In this document: positions 40,114 to 48,219 of the stretch, in pieces
Position numbering within the stretch: position 1 is the first letter of the stretch
How the letters are laid out: every line of letters starts with the position of its first letter
Assembly (NCBI RefSeq): GCF_000444875.1
Contig: NC_021985.1
Coordinates: forward strand, 6,406,170 to 6,470,169
From: Streptomyces collinus Tu 365
Lineage (GTDB): Bacteria > Actinomycetota > Actinomycetes > Streptomycetales > Streptomycetaceae
Reading direction: 5' to 3'
DNA: 64,000 nt
Program-made: the position numbers and the translations under genes
The notes under the pieces: model-generated
Database searches by the model: none
The model's input: the letters and a program-made list of their open reading frames with translations, nothing else
What the model was told of the DNA's origin: nothing

Positions 40114-41590
40114 GGCGGTCTCCTGACAGAGCGGGGGCGGCCGGGCCGGGGTCCGGCGCCGCGGTCGTGGTGTGCCGGGTGCCGAGCAGGGCGTAGCGGG
40201 CCGGCCGGGCGGAGCGCAGCCGGGCGGCGTACAGCAGGCCGCCCGCCGCGACCAGCGGCAGCAGCCAGGGCAGGGCGGCGATGACCTGGGACGGGGAGCC
40301 GGTGAGCATGTCGAAGTTGCCGACCACCAGCCACACCGAGGCGGCCAGGCCCAGGAAGCCCAGCAGCGGGGCGACGACCTCCCGCCACCAGTGGCCGCCG
40401 CCCTCGCGCCGCCGCAGCCGCAGCCCGAGCACCGACAGCGCGGCCAGCGCCTGGAGGGCGACGATGCCCAGGGTGCCCAGGCCCAGCATGCTGGTGGTCA
40501 GGTCGGCGTACGGGTCGAGACCGGCCACCGCGAAACCGCCCACGACCACCGCGGTCAGGGCGCTCTGCGCGAGGCTCGCGCGGTGCGGGGAGCGGTGCCT
40601 GGCGTGCTCGGCGGCCAGAGCGCCCGGCAGCAGGCCGTCCTCGGCGAGCACCTGGGCGTAGCGGTTGGCCGCGCTGTGCAGGGCCAGCGTCGCCGCGAAC
40701 AGGCTGGTGCACAGCAGGATCTGCAGCCCGGTGCTGCCCGCCTTGCCCAGGAAGTCGTCGCCGAGGACGAAGAACAGGTCGCCCATCTGCTTGCCGGCGA
40801 CCTCGCGCACCCGGTCGCTGCCGACCGCGCCGACCGCCAGCCAGCTCGTCAGGGCGTAGAAGCCGGCGATCAGGGTGACGGCCGCGTAGGTGGCGCGGGG
40901 CACGCTGCGCCGCGGGTCCCTGGCCTCCTTGCCGTACAGGGCGGCCGACTCGAAGCCGATGAAGGAGACGAACGCGAACATCAGCGAGACGCCGGCCCCG
41001 TGCCCGGCCGCGGTGTGCGGGGAGAAGGAGGTGGCGGGCAGGGCGTGCAGGCCGTGCCGGGCGAGGATCGCCACGTCCAGGGCGGCCAGGACGCCGATCT
41101 CGCCGAGCATCAGCAGGGCCAGCACCCGGGCGCTGAGCGCGATCTCCCGGTAGCCGAGCACGGCGGTCAGCAGCAGGCCGACGGCCGCGCACCACTCCCA
41201 GGACACGGTCAGGCCGTGGGCGGCCAGCACCAGTTGGGTGAAGTAGCCGAGCGCGCCGGCCAGGCCGATGGTCGCGCAGTTGTAGGAGAGCAGCGCGACG
41301 TAGCCGGCGGCCACCGCGGGCGGCCGGCCGAGCCCGTCGGCGACGGAGGCGTAGAACCCGCCGGACCCCCCGGTGCGGCGGGCGCTGACCGCGTAGCCGA
41401 CCGAGAAGCACAGCAGGGTGACGCCGGCGAACAGGAAGGCCGCGGGGACGCCGGCGCCGTCACCGAAGGCGAAGGCGAGGGGGACCGTGCCGACCATGGC
41501 GGAGAGCGGGGCCGCGGCCGCGACGATCAGGAACAGGATGTGCCCGGTACCGAGCCGTCCGGACGGGGGTGGGGAACCACTGGTGGACAT
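40106..41590 (-). CDS. APC family amino acid permease
   Basis: This 494-aa membrane protein has about 12 helices with the APC first-helix region HILFLIVAAAAPLSAMVGTVPLAF. It also has LMFAFVSFIGFESAALYGKEARDPRRSVPRATYAAV, the conserved helix 6-7 segment of amino acid/polyamine permeases. It lies between KAS II and SerRS on the same strand. Serine uptake or export of an amino-acid-like product are possible; the substrate is not readable from sequence. It may also belong to self-protection. Confidence 0.82.
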   Translation of the reverse strand: MSTSGSPPPSGRLGTGHILFLIVAAAAPLSAMVGTVPLAFAFGDGAGVPAAFLFAGVTLLCFSVGYAVSARRTGGSGGFYASVADGLGRPPAVAAGYVALLSYNCATIGLAGALGYFTQLVLAAHGLTVSWEWCAAVGLLLTAVLGYREIALSARVLALLMLGEIGVLAALDVAILARHGLHALPATSFSPHTAAGHGAGVSLMFAFVSFIGFESAALYGKEARDPRRSVPRATYAAVTLIAGFYALTSWLAVGAVGSDRVREVAGKQMGDLFFVLGDDFLGKAGSTGLQILLCTSLFAATLALHSAANRYAQVLAEDGLLPGALAAEHARHRSPHRASLAQSALTAVVVGGFAVAGLDPYADLTTSMLGLGTLGIVALQALAALSVLGLRLRRREGGGHWWREVVAPLLGFLGLAASVWLVVGNFDMLTGSPSQVIAALPWLLPLVAAGGLLYAARLRSARPARYALLGTRHTTTAAPDPGPAAPALSGDRHA

Positions 41591-41677
41591 GGGGAACTCC
41601 AGAGCGAGCAGGGCGGAAAGGGGGAGCGGGACGGAGAACAGCCGCCCGCGGAGGATCCTCAGCGGACGGCTGTCGAG

Positions 41678-41694
41678 GCGCCCCACAGGGGCGC
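41678..41694 (-). terminator. Hairpin after the KAS II gene
   Basis: GCGCCCC (41678-41684), ACA, GGGGCGC (41688-41694) form a 7-bp stem 4 nt past the KAS II stop. It may reduce read-through into the permease and SerRS genes. Confidence 0.5.
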
Positions 41695-41697
41695 GGA

Positions 41698-42918
41698 CTA
41701 GGCGGGCGCGATCGCCAGCGACGTGTTCTGCCCACCGAAACCCAGCGAGTTGCTCAGGGCCAGGTCGATCGGCATGTCGGTGACGGTCTGGGCCAGCTTG
41801 ACCTCGATCCGGGGATCGGGCATGACCAGGTTGGCGGTAGGCGGGATGACTTCGTGTTCCACGCTGAGCACGGCGAACGCGGCCTCGACCGCGCCGGCGG
41901 CGCCCAGCAGATGACCGGTGACTCCCTTCGTGGAGGTGACCAGCGGGTCCCCGCGCAGGGTCCGCTGGATCATGCGGGCCTCCGACAGGTCGTTCAACGG
42001 GGTCGAAGTCCCATGGGCGTTGACGTGCTGCACGTCGTCCGGATCGGCTCCGGCGTCGGCGAGGGCCGCCCGTACGGCGGCCTCGATGCCGGTGCCGTCC
42101 GGGTGCGGCGACGTCATGTGGTGCGCGTCGGCGGTCGCCCCGTACCCGATGATCCGGCCGTGGATGTGCGCGCCCCGGGCGCGGGCGTCCGCGACGCGTT
42201 CCATCACGAGGATTCCGGCGCCCTCCCCGGCGACGAATCCGTCCCGGTCCACGTCGAACGGACGGGAGGCGGACGCCGGGTCGTCGTGCCGCTTGGACAG
42301 GGCGCCCATCTGCGCGAACCCGGCCATCACCAGCGGGGTGATCATGGCCTCGCTGCCGCCCGCGAGGACGACGTCGCAGCGGCCGAGGGCGAGCAGGTCA
42401 CGGGCCGTGCCGATGGCGGTCGCGCCCGAGGCGCAGGCGGTGGCCACCACCAGGTTGGGCCCGGTCGCCCCGAACTCGATGGCCGTCTGACCGGCCAGCA
42501 TGTTCGGCAGCTGCATGGGCAGCAGCAGCGGCGACACCCGGTCGGCGCCCTGCTCGCGCAGCACATGGTGCTGTTCCTCGACCGTGCCCGGCCCGCCGTC
42601 GGCGCAGCCGAGCACCACGCCCACCCGCGCGCCGTCCCAGGACTGCGGGTCCAGGCCCGCGTCGGCCACCGCCTCGTGCGCGGCGACCAGCGCGAACTGG
42701 ACGAACCGGTCCAGGCGGTGCGCGCGTCGCGCGCTGAGCAGGCTCTCGGGGTCGAAGCCGGGCACCCGGCAGGAGATCTGTACAGGGTTGTTCGCCAGTA
42801 CCGGATCCAGGGCGGCGGCCGGCCTGCCGTCGCAGACCGCCGCCCAGCTCGGCCCGACCCCGATACCGCCCGGGGTGACCAGGCCGAGCCCGGTGACGGC
42901 GATGTCCATCCCGGCCAT
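41698..42918 (-). CDS. Beta-ketoacyl-ACP synthase II (FabF-like)
   Basis: This 406-aa condensing enzyme has the catalytic triad. The Cys is in VATACASGATAIG, one His in VNAHGTSTPLND and the other in KGVTGHLLGAAGAVEA; DRDGFVAGEGAGILV and NSLGFGGQNTSLA complete the family pattern. It would elongate the acyl chain on the adjacent ACP. Its ATG overlaps the ACP stop (TGATG), implying coupled synthesis. Located in the cluster rather than in the housekeeping fab locus. Confidence 0.9.
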   Translation of the reverse strand: MAGMDIAVTGLGLVTPGGIGVGPSWAAVCDGRPAAALDPVLANNPVQISCRVPGFDPESLLSARRAHRLDRFVQFALVAAHEAVADAGLDPQSWDGARVGVVLGCADGGPGTVEEQHHVLREQGADRVSPLLLPMQLPNMLAGQTAIEFGATGPNLVVATACASGATAIGTARDLLALGRCDVVLAGGSEAMITPLVMAGFAQMGALSKRHDDPASASRPFDVDRDGFVAGEGAGILVMERVADARARGAHIHGRIIGYGATADAHHMTSPHPDGTGIEAAVRAALADAGADPDDVQHVNAHGTSTPLNDLSEARMIQRTLRGDPLVTSTKGVTGHLLGAAGAVEAAFAVLSVEHEVIPPTANLVMPDPRIEVKLAQTVTDMPIDLALSNSLGFGGQNTSLAIAPA

Positions 42919-43148
42919 CAGACCTTCGCGCTCCGCTCCTCCATCAGCCGGACCATGTCGCCCACGGTCTCGGCCTCAAGGAGATCGTCGTCGCTGATGT
43001 CCAGGTCCAGTTCGGACTTCAGCAGCAGCGACAGCTCCACCACGGCCAGCGAGTCCAGCTCGATGTCCTCCCTGGTGGCCTCCGGAGTGATGGACTCGGG
43101 CGACACCTTGAGCTTGTTGGACAGGATTTCCTTGAGCTGCTCCAGCAT
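42918..43148 (-). CDS. Acyl carrier protein (type II)
   Basis: This 76-aa carrier has the phosphopantetheine serine in IELDSLAVVEL and the usual acidic four-helix profile (SELDLDISDDDLLEAETVGDMV). It lies between KAS III and KAS II on the same strand, so it is the probable carrier of the alkyl chain. Its stop overlaps the KAS II start. Confidence 0.9.
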   Translation of the reverse strand: MLEQLKEILSNKLKVSPESITPEATREDIELDSLAVVELSLLLKSELDLDISDDDLLEAETVGDMVRLMEERSAKV

Positions 43149-43215
43149 GTCGGTTCCTTTCGAGGGTGTACGCGCCGCGCGCACCGCTGAATCGATATGA
43201 GTGACTGACGGTCGG

Positions 43216-44223
43216 TCAGGTTGTCTGCAGCTCCGGCCAGACCACGGTCGTGGCGCCCCAGGACAGGCCGCCGCCGAACGCGGTCAGCAGCACCCGGTGC
43301 CCCGCCGCGAGCCGGCCCTCGGCGGTGGCCTCGGCGAGCAGCAGCGGGATCGAGGCGGCGCCGGTGTTGCCGACCCGCGCGATGTTGCTCAACTGCCGCT
43401 CGGCGGGGATGCCGAGCCGGTCCGAGACGGCCTCCAGGATCCGGGCGTTGGCCTGGTGGGCGACGAACCGGTCGACGTCGTCGAGACGCCATCCGGCCCG
43501 CTCGGCGGCCTCGGTGGACGCGGCGGTCATGCGCTCCACCGCGTGCCGGTAGGTGTCCCGGCCGAGCATCCGGAAGTAGTGGTCCTCCGGGTCGACCGGA
43601 CGGTCGCTCGACCGCTGCCGGGAGCCGCCGGCCGGCACCTCGATCAGGTGGCTCAGCTCGCCGTCGCTGCCGAGCACCAGCGGGCCGATCGCCCCGGGCT
43701 CGTCGGCGTCGCCGGCCCGCAGCACCACCGCGCCCGCGCCGTCCGCGAAGATCACCGCGGTGGTGCGGTCCGCGGGGTTGATGATCGTGGTGAAGGCGTC
43801 CGCCGCGATCAGCAGCACCCGGTCGGTGATGCCGGCCGCGATGAGCCCCGCGGCCGAGGCCAGGCCGTAGGGGAACCCGGAGCAGACGGCCGCCACGTCG
43901 AAGGCGGGCACCTGCCCGAGCCCCAGCCGCGCGGCCACCTGCGGCGCGGTCGCCGGGCAGGGCTGGTCGGGGGTGGTGGTGGCCAGCACCACCGCCCCGA
44001 CCCGCTCGTCGCCCGCCGACTTCAGCGCCCTCAGACCGGCCTCCACCGCGAGGTCGCCGGTGGAGGTGCCCGGGGTGATGAAGTTGCGCTCGGCGATCCC
44101 GGTGCGCGACCTGATCCAGGCGTCGGAGGTGTCGAGCCGTTCGGCCAGGTCGTCGTTGGTCACCACGTTGGGCGGGACGTACGACCCGATGCCGGTGACG
44201 ACCGCGGCCCGGCCGGTGCTCAT
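43216..44223 (-). CDS. Beta-ketoacyl-ACP synthase III (FabH-like)
   Basis: This 335-aa starter-condensing enzyme has Cys in VAAVCSGFPYGLASAAGL, His in FVAHQANARILEAV and Asn in RVGNTGAASIPLLL. RTGIAERNF near the N-terminus is typical of FabH. It would join an acyl-CoA starter to malonyl-ACP to begin the alkyl chain. The ATG overlaps the stop of the diiron protein gene (ATGA). Confidence 0.92.
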   Translation of the reverse strand: MSTGRAAVVTGIGSYVPPNVVTNDDLAERLDTSDAWIRSRTGIAERNFITPGTSTGDLAVEAGLRALKSAGDERVGAVVLATTTPDQPCPATAPQVAARLGLGQVPAFDVAAVCSGFPYGLASAAGLIAAGITDRVLLIAADAFTTIINPADRTTAVIFADGAGAVVLRAGDADEPGAIGPLVLGSDGELSHLIEVPAGGSRQRSSDRPVDPEDHYFRMLGRDTYRHAVERMTAASTEAAERAGWRLDDVDRFVAHQANARILEAVSDRLGIPAERQLSNIARVGNTGAASIPLLLAEATAEGRLAAGHRVLLTAFGGGLSWGATTVVWPELQTT

Positions 44224-45200
44224 GCGCCGGCCTCCGACGAGAGCACCTCGACCGGCAGGCCCATGTACTCCATGCGGACCTCGGCCATCTCGTCGGTCCA
44301 CCGCTCGGCCATGTCGTAGCGCTGCTCGGCGGTGGTGTCCAGGAGCCGCACGCCCGGCCAGACCTCGTAGTCACCGATCTTGTCGGCGTGCTCGGCCATG
44401 CCCTGCTGGAACAGCTCCTCGCGGTGGATGACGAACTCCCGGTCCGGGATCTCGTCCCACAGCTTCACGCCCGAGCGCAGGATCTCCAGCAGGCGCGGCG
44501 TGTACTCGGGGTGCCGGGCCACGTGGTCGCGCAGGATGGTGCTGGCCACGGTGAGGTGGCGGATCTCGTCGATCGCGGTGCCCCGCGAGATCTCACCGGT
44601 CGCCGGGGACAGCGGGGTCCACTTGCGCTCGCTCAGCTCGGCCGCCGGGGCCAGCACGCCCTCGATGATGATGGCGAACACGGCGACCCCGCCGGGGAAG
44701 TCGGCCCGGTCGCGGACGATGTCGAGGGTGAAGTCCACCACCGGGTCCAGGACCCGCTTGCGGTAGTCCCGCGCCATGTCCTCGATGTCCCTGAGCAGGG
44801 TGCTCGCCGGGATGCCCAGTTCCACCAGGTGCTGGCGGAACACCCGGGCGTGCCGGGCCTCGTCGATGAGCTGGGTGGCGTAGAACTCCATCTCGGGGAT
44901 GCCCGGCGCGATCGACACGTAGTGGCCGAGCAGCCGGGTGGCCAGCTCCTCCGCCAGCGCCCGGAAGCCGAACTCCAGCACCAGCGCCTCGCGCAGCGGG
45001 CCGGGCGCCTTCAGGAAGCCGGGCGTGACCGCGTTCTCGTGGTGTCCGGTGACCCCGCGGTCGCGCAGCGTGCCCTGGGCCACCGAGGTGATCCAGTAGG
45101 CGAGGTCGCACTCCTCGGGGCCGAGGGTGAGTTCCTTGGCGCCGTCCAGCAGACCGGGCGCCTTGTCCCAGTCCGCCTCCGGAGCTACGGGTGCGGTCAT
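44220..45200 (-). CDS. Ferritin-like diiron protein, VlmB-like (azoxy formation)
   Basis: This 326-aa helical protein carries ferritin-type metal-ligand motifs: EELATRLLGHYV, EMEFYATQLIDEARHARVFRQHL (EARH) and GTAIDEIRHLTVAS (EIRH), a two-ExxH non-heme diiron site. It resembles VlmB of the valanimycin pathway, which is associated with oxidation of the hydrazine intermediate to the azoxy group together with membrane protein VlmO. It is embedded by 4-bp overlaps between the flavin reductase and KAS III genes. The fold and ligands are visible; the reaction is inferred from the pathway. Confidence 0.78.
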   Translation of the reverse strand: MTAPVAPEADWDKAPGLLDGAKELTLGPEECDLAYWITSVAQGTLRDRGVTGHHENAVTPGFLKAPGPLREALVLEFGFRALAEELATRLLGHYVSIAPGIPEMEFYATQLIDEARHARVFRQHLVELGIPASTLLRDIEDMARDYRKRVLDPVVDFTLDIVRDRADFPGGVAVFAIIIEGVLAPAAELSERKWTPLSPATGEISRGTAIDEIRHLTVASTILRDHVARHPEYTPRLLEILRSGVKLWDEIPDREFVIHREELFQQGMAEHADKIGDYEVWPGVRLLDTTAEQRYDMAERWTDEMAEVRMEYMGLPVEVLSSEAGA

Positions 45201-45742
45201 GATGCGGCGGCCTCCTTAGCCGGGCGCAGGGAGCCGGCGTACAGCCCGCCGGCGTAACTGAACAGGGGGAGCCCGTCGTCCGCGGTGGCCCGCACCACGT
45301 GTCCGAGCAGCAGTTCGCTGTCCCCGGCCGCGTGCGCGGAGTGGAACCGGCAGACGTAGTGGGCGAGCGCGCCCGCGATCAGCGGGGCGTGCGCGTACCG
45401 GTCCGCCGTCCAGGCCAGGCCCGCGAAGGCCGCGTCGCCGTCCGGCCGGCCGCTGTCGGCGAACCGCCGGGCCACGTCGGCCTGGTCGCCCGCGAGCACG
45501 TTGATCGCGAACCGGCCCTCGGCGGCGGCCAGCCGGGCGAAGGACGACCCCGCCCGCAGGACGACCCCGACCAGCAGGGGCGAGCGCGAGACCAGGGTCA
45601 CCGTGCTCGCGGTGGTGCCGTGCGTCCGGTCCTCGGGGCCGGTGGTGAGCACCGACACCGGCGACGCCAGGTGGTACAGCGCCCGGCGGCGTTCGGCCGG
45701 GTCCTGCCGGACCGGACGGCGTACGTCCGTGGCCGTGGTCAT
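45197..45742 (-). CDS. Flavin reductase family protein (VlmR-like)
   Basis: This 181-aa protein is of the flavin reductase/DIM6 type: LYHLASPVSVLTTGPEDRTHGTTASTVTLVSRSPLLVGVVL, SFARLAAAEGRFAINVLAGDQADVARRFA, and YVCRFHSAHAAGDSELLLGHVV. It would supply reduced FMN or FAD to the N-hydroxylase encoded upstream, as VlmR does for VlmH. Coupled by ATGA overlaps to genes on both sides. Confidence 0.88.
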   Translation of the reverse strand: MTTATDVRRPVRQDPAERRRALYHLASPVSVLTTGPEDRTHGTTASTVTLVSRSPLLVGVVLRAGSSFARLAAAEGRFAINVLAGDQADVARRFADSGRPDGDAAFAGLAWTADRYAHAPLIAGALAHYVCRFHSAHAAGDSELLLGHVVRATADDGLPLFSYAGGLYAGSLRPAKEAAAS

Positions 45743-46275
45743 CGCACGGCCTCCTTCTCCCGTACGACCGTCCGCGCCGCCGGGACGTGCCCGACCGGCA
45801 CCGGGTCCATGGCGTGGCCCACCGGCTTGGGGTGGGGCAGGCCCAGGTCGTCCAGCAGCCGCAGGTAGCCCTCCTGGCGCACCGGCTCGAAGGGCAGTGC
45901 GAAGGACTTCATGAAGTTGCCGAACAGGCCGCGGTCGCCGAACAGGTGGAACGGCAGCACCAGCAGCGCCCACTCCGGCTTGACCAGCCAGCACCACAGC
46001 GCGGCCACCGCGCCCTGCGTGATGAGGCTGTGCATGACGTTGTAGAGGACGTAGTACGCCTTGTGGATCGGCCGGCCGCCGCTCTTCTTGAACGCGATGG
46101 CACCGGGGATGTAGCCGATCAGGTCGATGTAGAGGAACAGTCCGAGCGCGGGCAGCCAGCGGATGTCGCCGAAGTGGTAGACGATCATGCCGGTGGTGAC
46201 GGCGAGGCCCACCAGGTACTCGGCGCGGTGCAGCGAGTACGTGCGGGGTGTCTCGAAGGGGTTCGCCTGGTCCAT
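45739..46275 (-). CDS. Histidine-containing integral membrane protein, candidate VlmO-like partner
   Basis: This 178-aa protein has about four membrane segments (YLVGLAVTTGMIVYHFG, LPALGLFLYIDLIGYIPGAIA, YYVLYNVMHSLITQGAVAALWCW, EWALLVLPFHLFGDRGLFGNF). Conserved-looking polar residues are placed within or beside them (YHFGD, YIDLIGY, NVMHS, FHLFGDRG). In valanimycin biosynthesis a membrane protein, VlmO, works with VlmB in azoxy formation. Position in the same operon directly beside the diiron and flavin reductase genes supports that comparison, but I cannot confirm homology without an alignment. Confidence 0.6.
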   Translation of the reverse strand: MDQANPFETPRTYSLHRAEYLVGLAVTTGMIVYHFGDIRWLPALGLFLYIDLIGYIPGAIAFKKSGGRPIHKAYYVLYNVMHSLITQGAVAALWCWLVKPEWALLVLPFHLFGDRGLFGNFMKSFALPFEPVRQEGYLRLLDDLGLPHPKPVGHAMDPVPVGHVPAARTVVREKEAVR

Positions 46276-46295
46276 GGTCAGCTCCTCGGCGATCC

Positions 46296-46778
46296 CTAGG
46301 CGCCGACGGCGGCGGGCTCGGTGAGTTCGATCCCGCCCTGGATGCGCACGGCCGGGTACAGGCCGGTCAGCGCCCAGGCGACCGTCTCCTTGATGACCCG
46401 CTCGGCGATCGGGTCGAGGATCCCCTCCAGGCTCGGGATCCCGAAGTCGAAGTCGGCGTCGAAACGCACGGCGACGTCCTGTCCGGACTGCCGGAAGGTC
46501 CAGGTCCCGGTGAAGGAGTCGAAGTCGCCGTCGGACTGCTCGAAGCGGATCTCCCCGCTCTCCGGCAGCACGGTGTCGTCCTCGGTCCAGCGCAGCAGGC
46601 CGCTGCGGAAGTGCAGCTCCCAGCTGGAGGAGGGGTTCGGGTCGGGGTAGGAGGAGTGCACGGTGGTCGCGTTGACGTGGGGTGCGAGGTCGGGGTACCT
46701 CTCCCAGCGCCGTACGGCGTGCAGGACCGTTTCAGCCTGCTCCGCGGGTATCAGGGCATCGAGTTCGACGTGCCGCAC
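46296..46778 (-). CDS. SRPBCC/polyketide cyclase-like protein
   Basis: This 160-aa protein has the START-like helix-grip pattern: RHVELDALIPAEQAETVLHAVRRWERYPDLAPHVNATTV at the N-terminus, strands such as GEIRFEQSDGDFDSFTGTWTFRQSG, and a long C-terminal helix (EGILDPIAERVIKETVAWALTGL). Such proteins bind hydrophobic ligands or act as cyclases/lyases. It lies between the aminotransferase and membrane protein genes. It could chaperone the alkyl intermediate or catalyse a rearrangement; neither is shown by sequence. Confidence 0.75.
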   Translation of the reverse strand: MRHVELDALIPAEQAETVLHAVRRWERYPDLAPHVNATTVHSSYPDPNPSSSWELHFRSGLLRWTEDDTVLPESGEIRFEQSDGDFDSFTGTWTFRQSGQDVAVRFDADFDFGIPSLEGILDPIAERVIKETVAWALTGLYPAVRIQGGIELTEPAAVGA

Positions 46779-46780
46779 GA

Positions 46781-48079
46781 TCAGTTACCGCCTTCCGGCA
46801 TCTTGGCCGCGCCCTTGATGAGGTCGCGAGTGGCCAGGTCGAAGGAGTTGACGAGGAAGTCCACGTCGGTGTCGTCCAGCACGGCGGGCGGCGTGAACCG
46901 CACCACCGAGCTGCCGTTCATGGAGTGGTTGGCGACCACACCGTGGTTGAACAGTTCGATCAGCAGCTCGCCGGCGAGGCCCGCCTCGACCAGCTCCACG
47001 CCGATGAGCAGCCCCTGGCCGCGCACGTCCACCACGAGCTCGGGGATGTTGCGGTGGGCGACCTCCGCGATGCGCGGCAGCAGCCGGGCGCCGAGGTCCA
47101 TGGCCCGGGTCACCAGGCGCTCCTCCTTGACGGCCCGGATCGCGCCCTGCACCGCCGCCATCAGCACCGGCTGGCCGGAGAAGGTGGCGGTGTGGACGTA
47201 GGGGTCCTTGTCGAAGGGGCGGAACGCCTTGCGGGTGGCGACGGCCGCCGACACCGGCATCACGCCGCCGCCGAGCGCCTTGCCGGTGAGCAGGACGTCG
47301 GGGACGACGCCCTCGACGTCGGCGCCCCACCACTCGCCCAGCCGTCCGAAGCCGGACTGCACCTCGTCGAGGATCAGGAAGCCCTCGTACTCGCGGACCA
47401 GTTCCTCGACCCGCTTGAGGTAGCCGCGGGGCGGGATGATCACGCCGCCCTCGCCCTGGACCGGCTCCAGGATCACGCACAGCTCGCCCGGGTGGGCGCG
47501 CAGTTCGGCCTCCAGGGCGTCGGCGTCACCGAACGGCAGGTGCTGGAAGTCGGGGATGAGCGGGCGGAACGGCGCCTGGTAGACGTCCTTCGCGGTCGCC
47601 GACAGCGCACCCAGGGTCTTGCCGTGGTAGCCGCCGCGCATCGAGACGGTCCGCTTGAAGCCGCCCGCGCGGGCCAGCTTCAGGCCGGTCTCCACCGCCT
47701 CGGCGCCGGACAGCGCGAAGTGCACGCGGTCCAGGCCGGCCGGCAGCACCGACACCAGCGCCTCGGCGGCGCGCGCCACCGTCGGCTCCAGCAGGATGCG
47801 GGTCGCGGTGGGGTGGGTGCGCAGCTGGCGCTCCACCTCCTCCATCACGATCGGGTGGCGGGCACCCATGATGAAGACGCCGTAGCCGCCCGCGTTCAGG
47901 AAGCGCTCACCGTCGCTGGTGGTGAGCCAGGCGCCCTCGGACGCCACCTCCATGTGGCTGCCGAACAGCTCGGCGAGGGTGGCCCGGCCCTTGCTCAGGT
48001 GGGCCCGGTACAGGTTGAGGATCTCCGCCTCGTCGTCGACGGCGGTCGCCGGCGCCGGCGAGTCCTGAATGACGGTCAC
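46781..48079 (-). CDS. Class III PLP-dependent aminotransferase
   Basis: This 432-aa aminotransferase has the PLP lysine in LLTGKALGGGVMP and FILDEVQSGFGRLG with the cofactor-binding Asp. It also has ALSGAEAVETGLKLAR, GGYHGKTLGALSATA and VILEPVQGEGGVI. It resembles ornithine/4-aminobutyrate/putrescine aminotransferases acting on terminal aldehydes. With the upstream aldehyde dehydrogenase-type reductase it could turn a fatty aldehyde into the alkylamine to be N-hydroxylated. The GTG start at 48079 follows TTTTGGAG by about 10 nt. Confidence 0.88.
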   Translation of the reverse strand: MTVIQDSPAPATAVDDEAEILNLYRAHLSKGRATLAELFGSHMEVASEGAWLTTSDGERFLNAGGYGVFIMGARHPIVMEEVERQLRTHPTATRILLEPTVARAAEALVSVLPAGLDRVHFALSGAEAVETGLKLARAGGFKRTVSMRGGYHGKTLGALSATAKDVYQAPFRPLIPDFQHLPFGDADALEAELRAHPGELCVILEPVQGEGGVIIPPRGYLKRVEELVREYEGFLILDEVQSGFGRLGEWWGADVEGVVPDVLLTGKALGGGVMPVSAAVATRKAFRPFDKDPYVHTATFSGQPVLMAAVQGAIRAVKEERLVTRAMDLGARLLPRIAEVAHRNIPELVVDVRGQGLLIGVELVEAGLAGELLIELFNHGVVANHSMNGSSVVRFTPPAVLDDTDVDFLVNSFDLATRDLIKGAAKMPEGGN

Positions 48080-48113
48080 GTGTGGCTCACTCCAAAAGGT
48101 CGGGTGGGGGGAA

Positions 48114-48130
48114 GCGCCCCGAAGGGGCGC
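48114..48130 (-). terminator. Small hairpin upstream of the aminotransferase gene
   Basis: GCGCCCC (48114-48120), GAA, GGGGCGC (48124-48130) form a perfect 7-bp stem in the 140-bp gap between the N-hydroxylase stop and the aminotransferase start. It may attenuate the long minus-strand transcript. Confidence 0.45.
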
Positions 48131-48219
48131 GGGGCCCTGTCGATGTGCGGCTACCGCCGCGTGGGCGCGACCAGCCACAGCCGGCCCGCAGAAGCCCACT
48201 CAGCTCCGCCTGCCGAGCT

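Noticed and set aside
43184..43216. Dyad CTGACGGTCGGTCAG between ACP and KAS III as another SARP operator
   Set aside because: The two cores are inverted and not spaced by 11 bp, and the site lies inside an operon.
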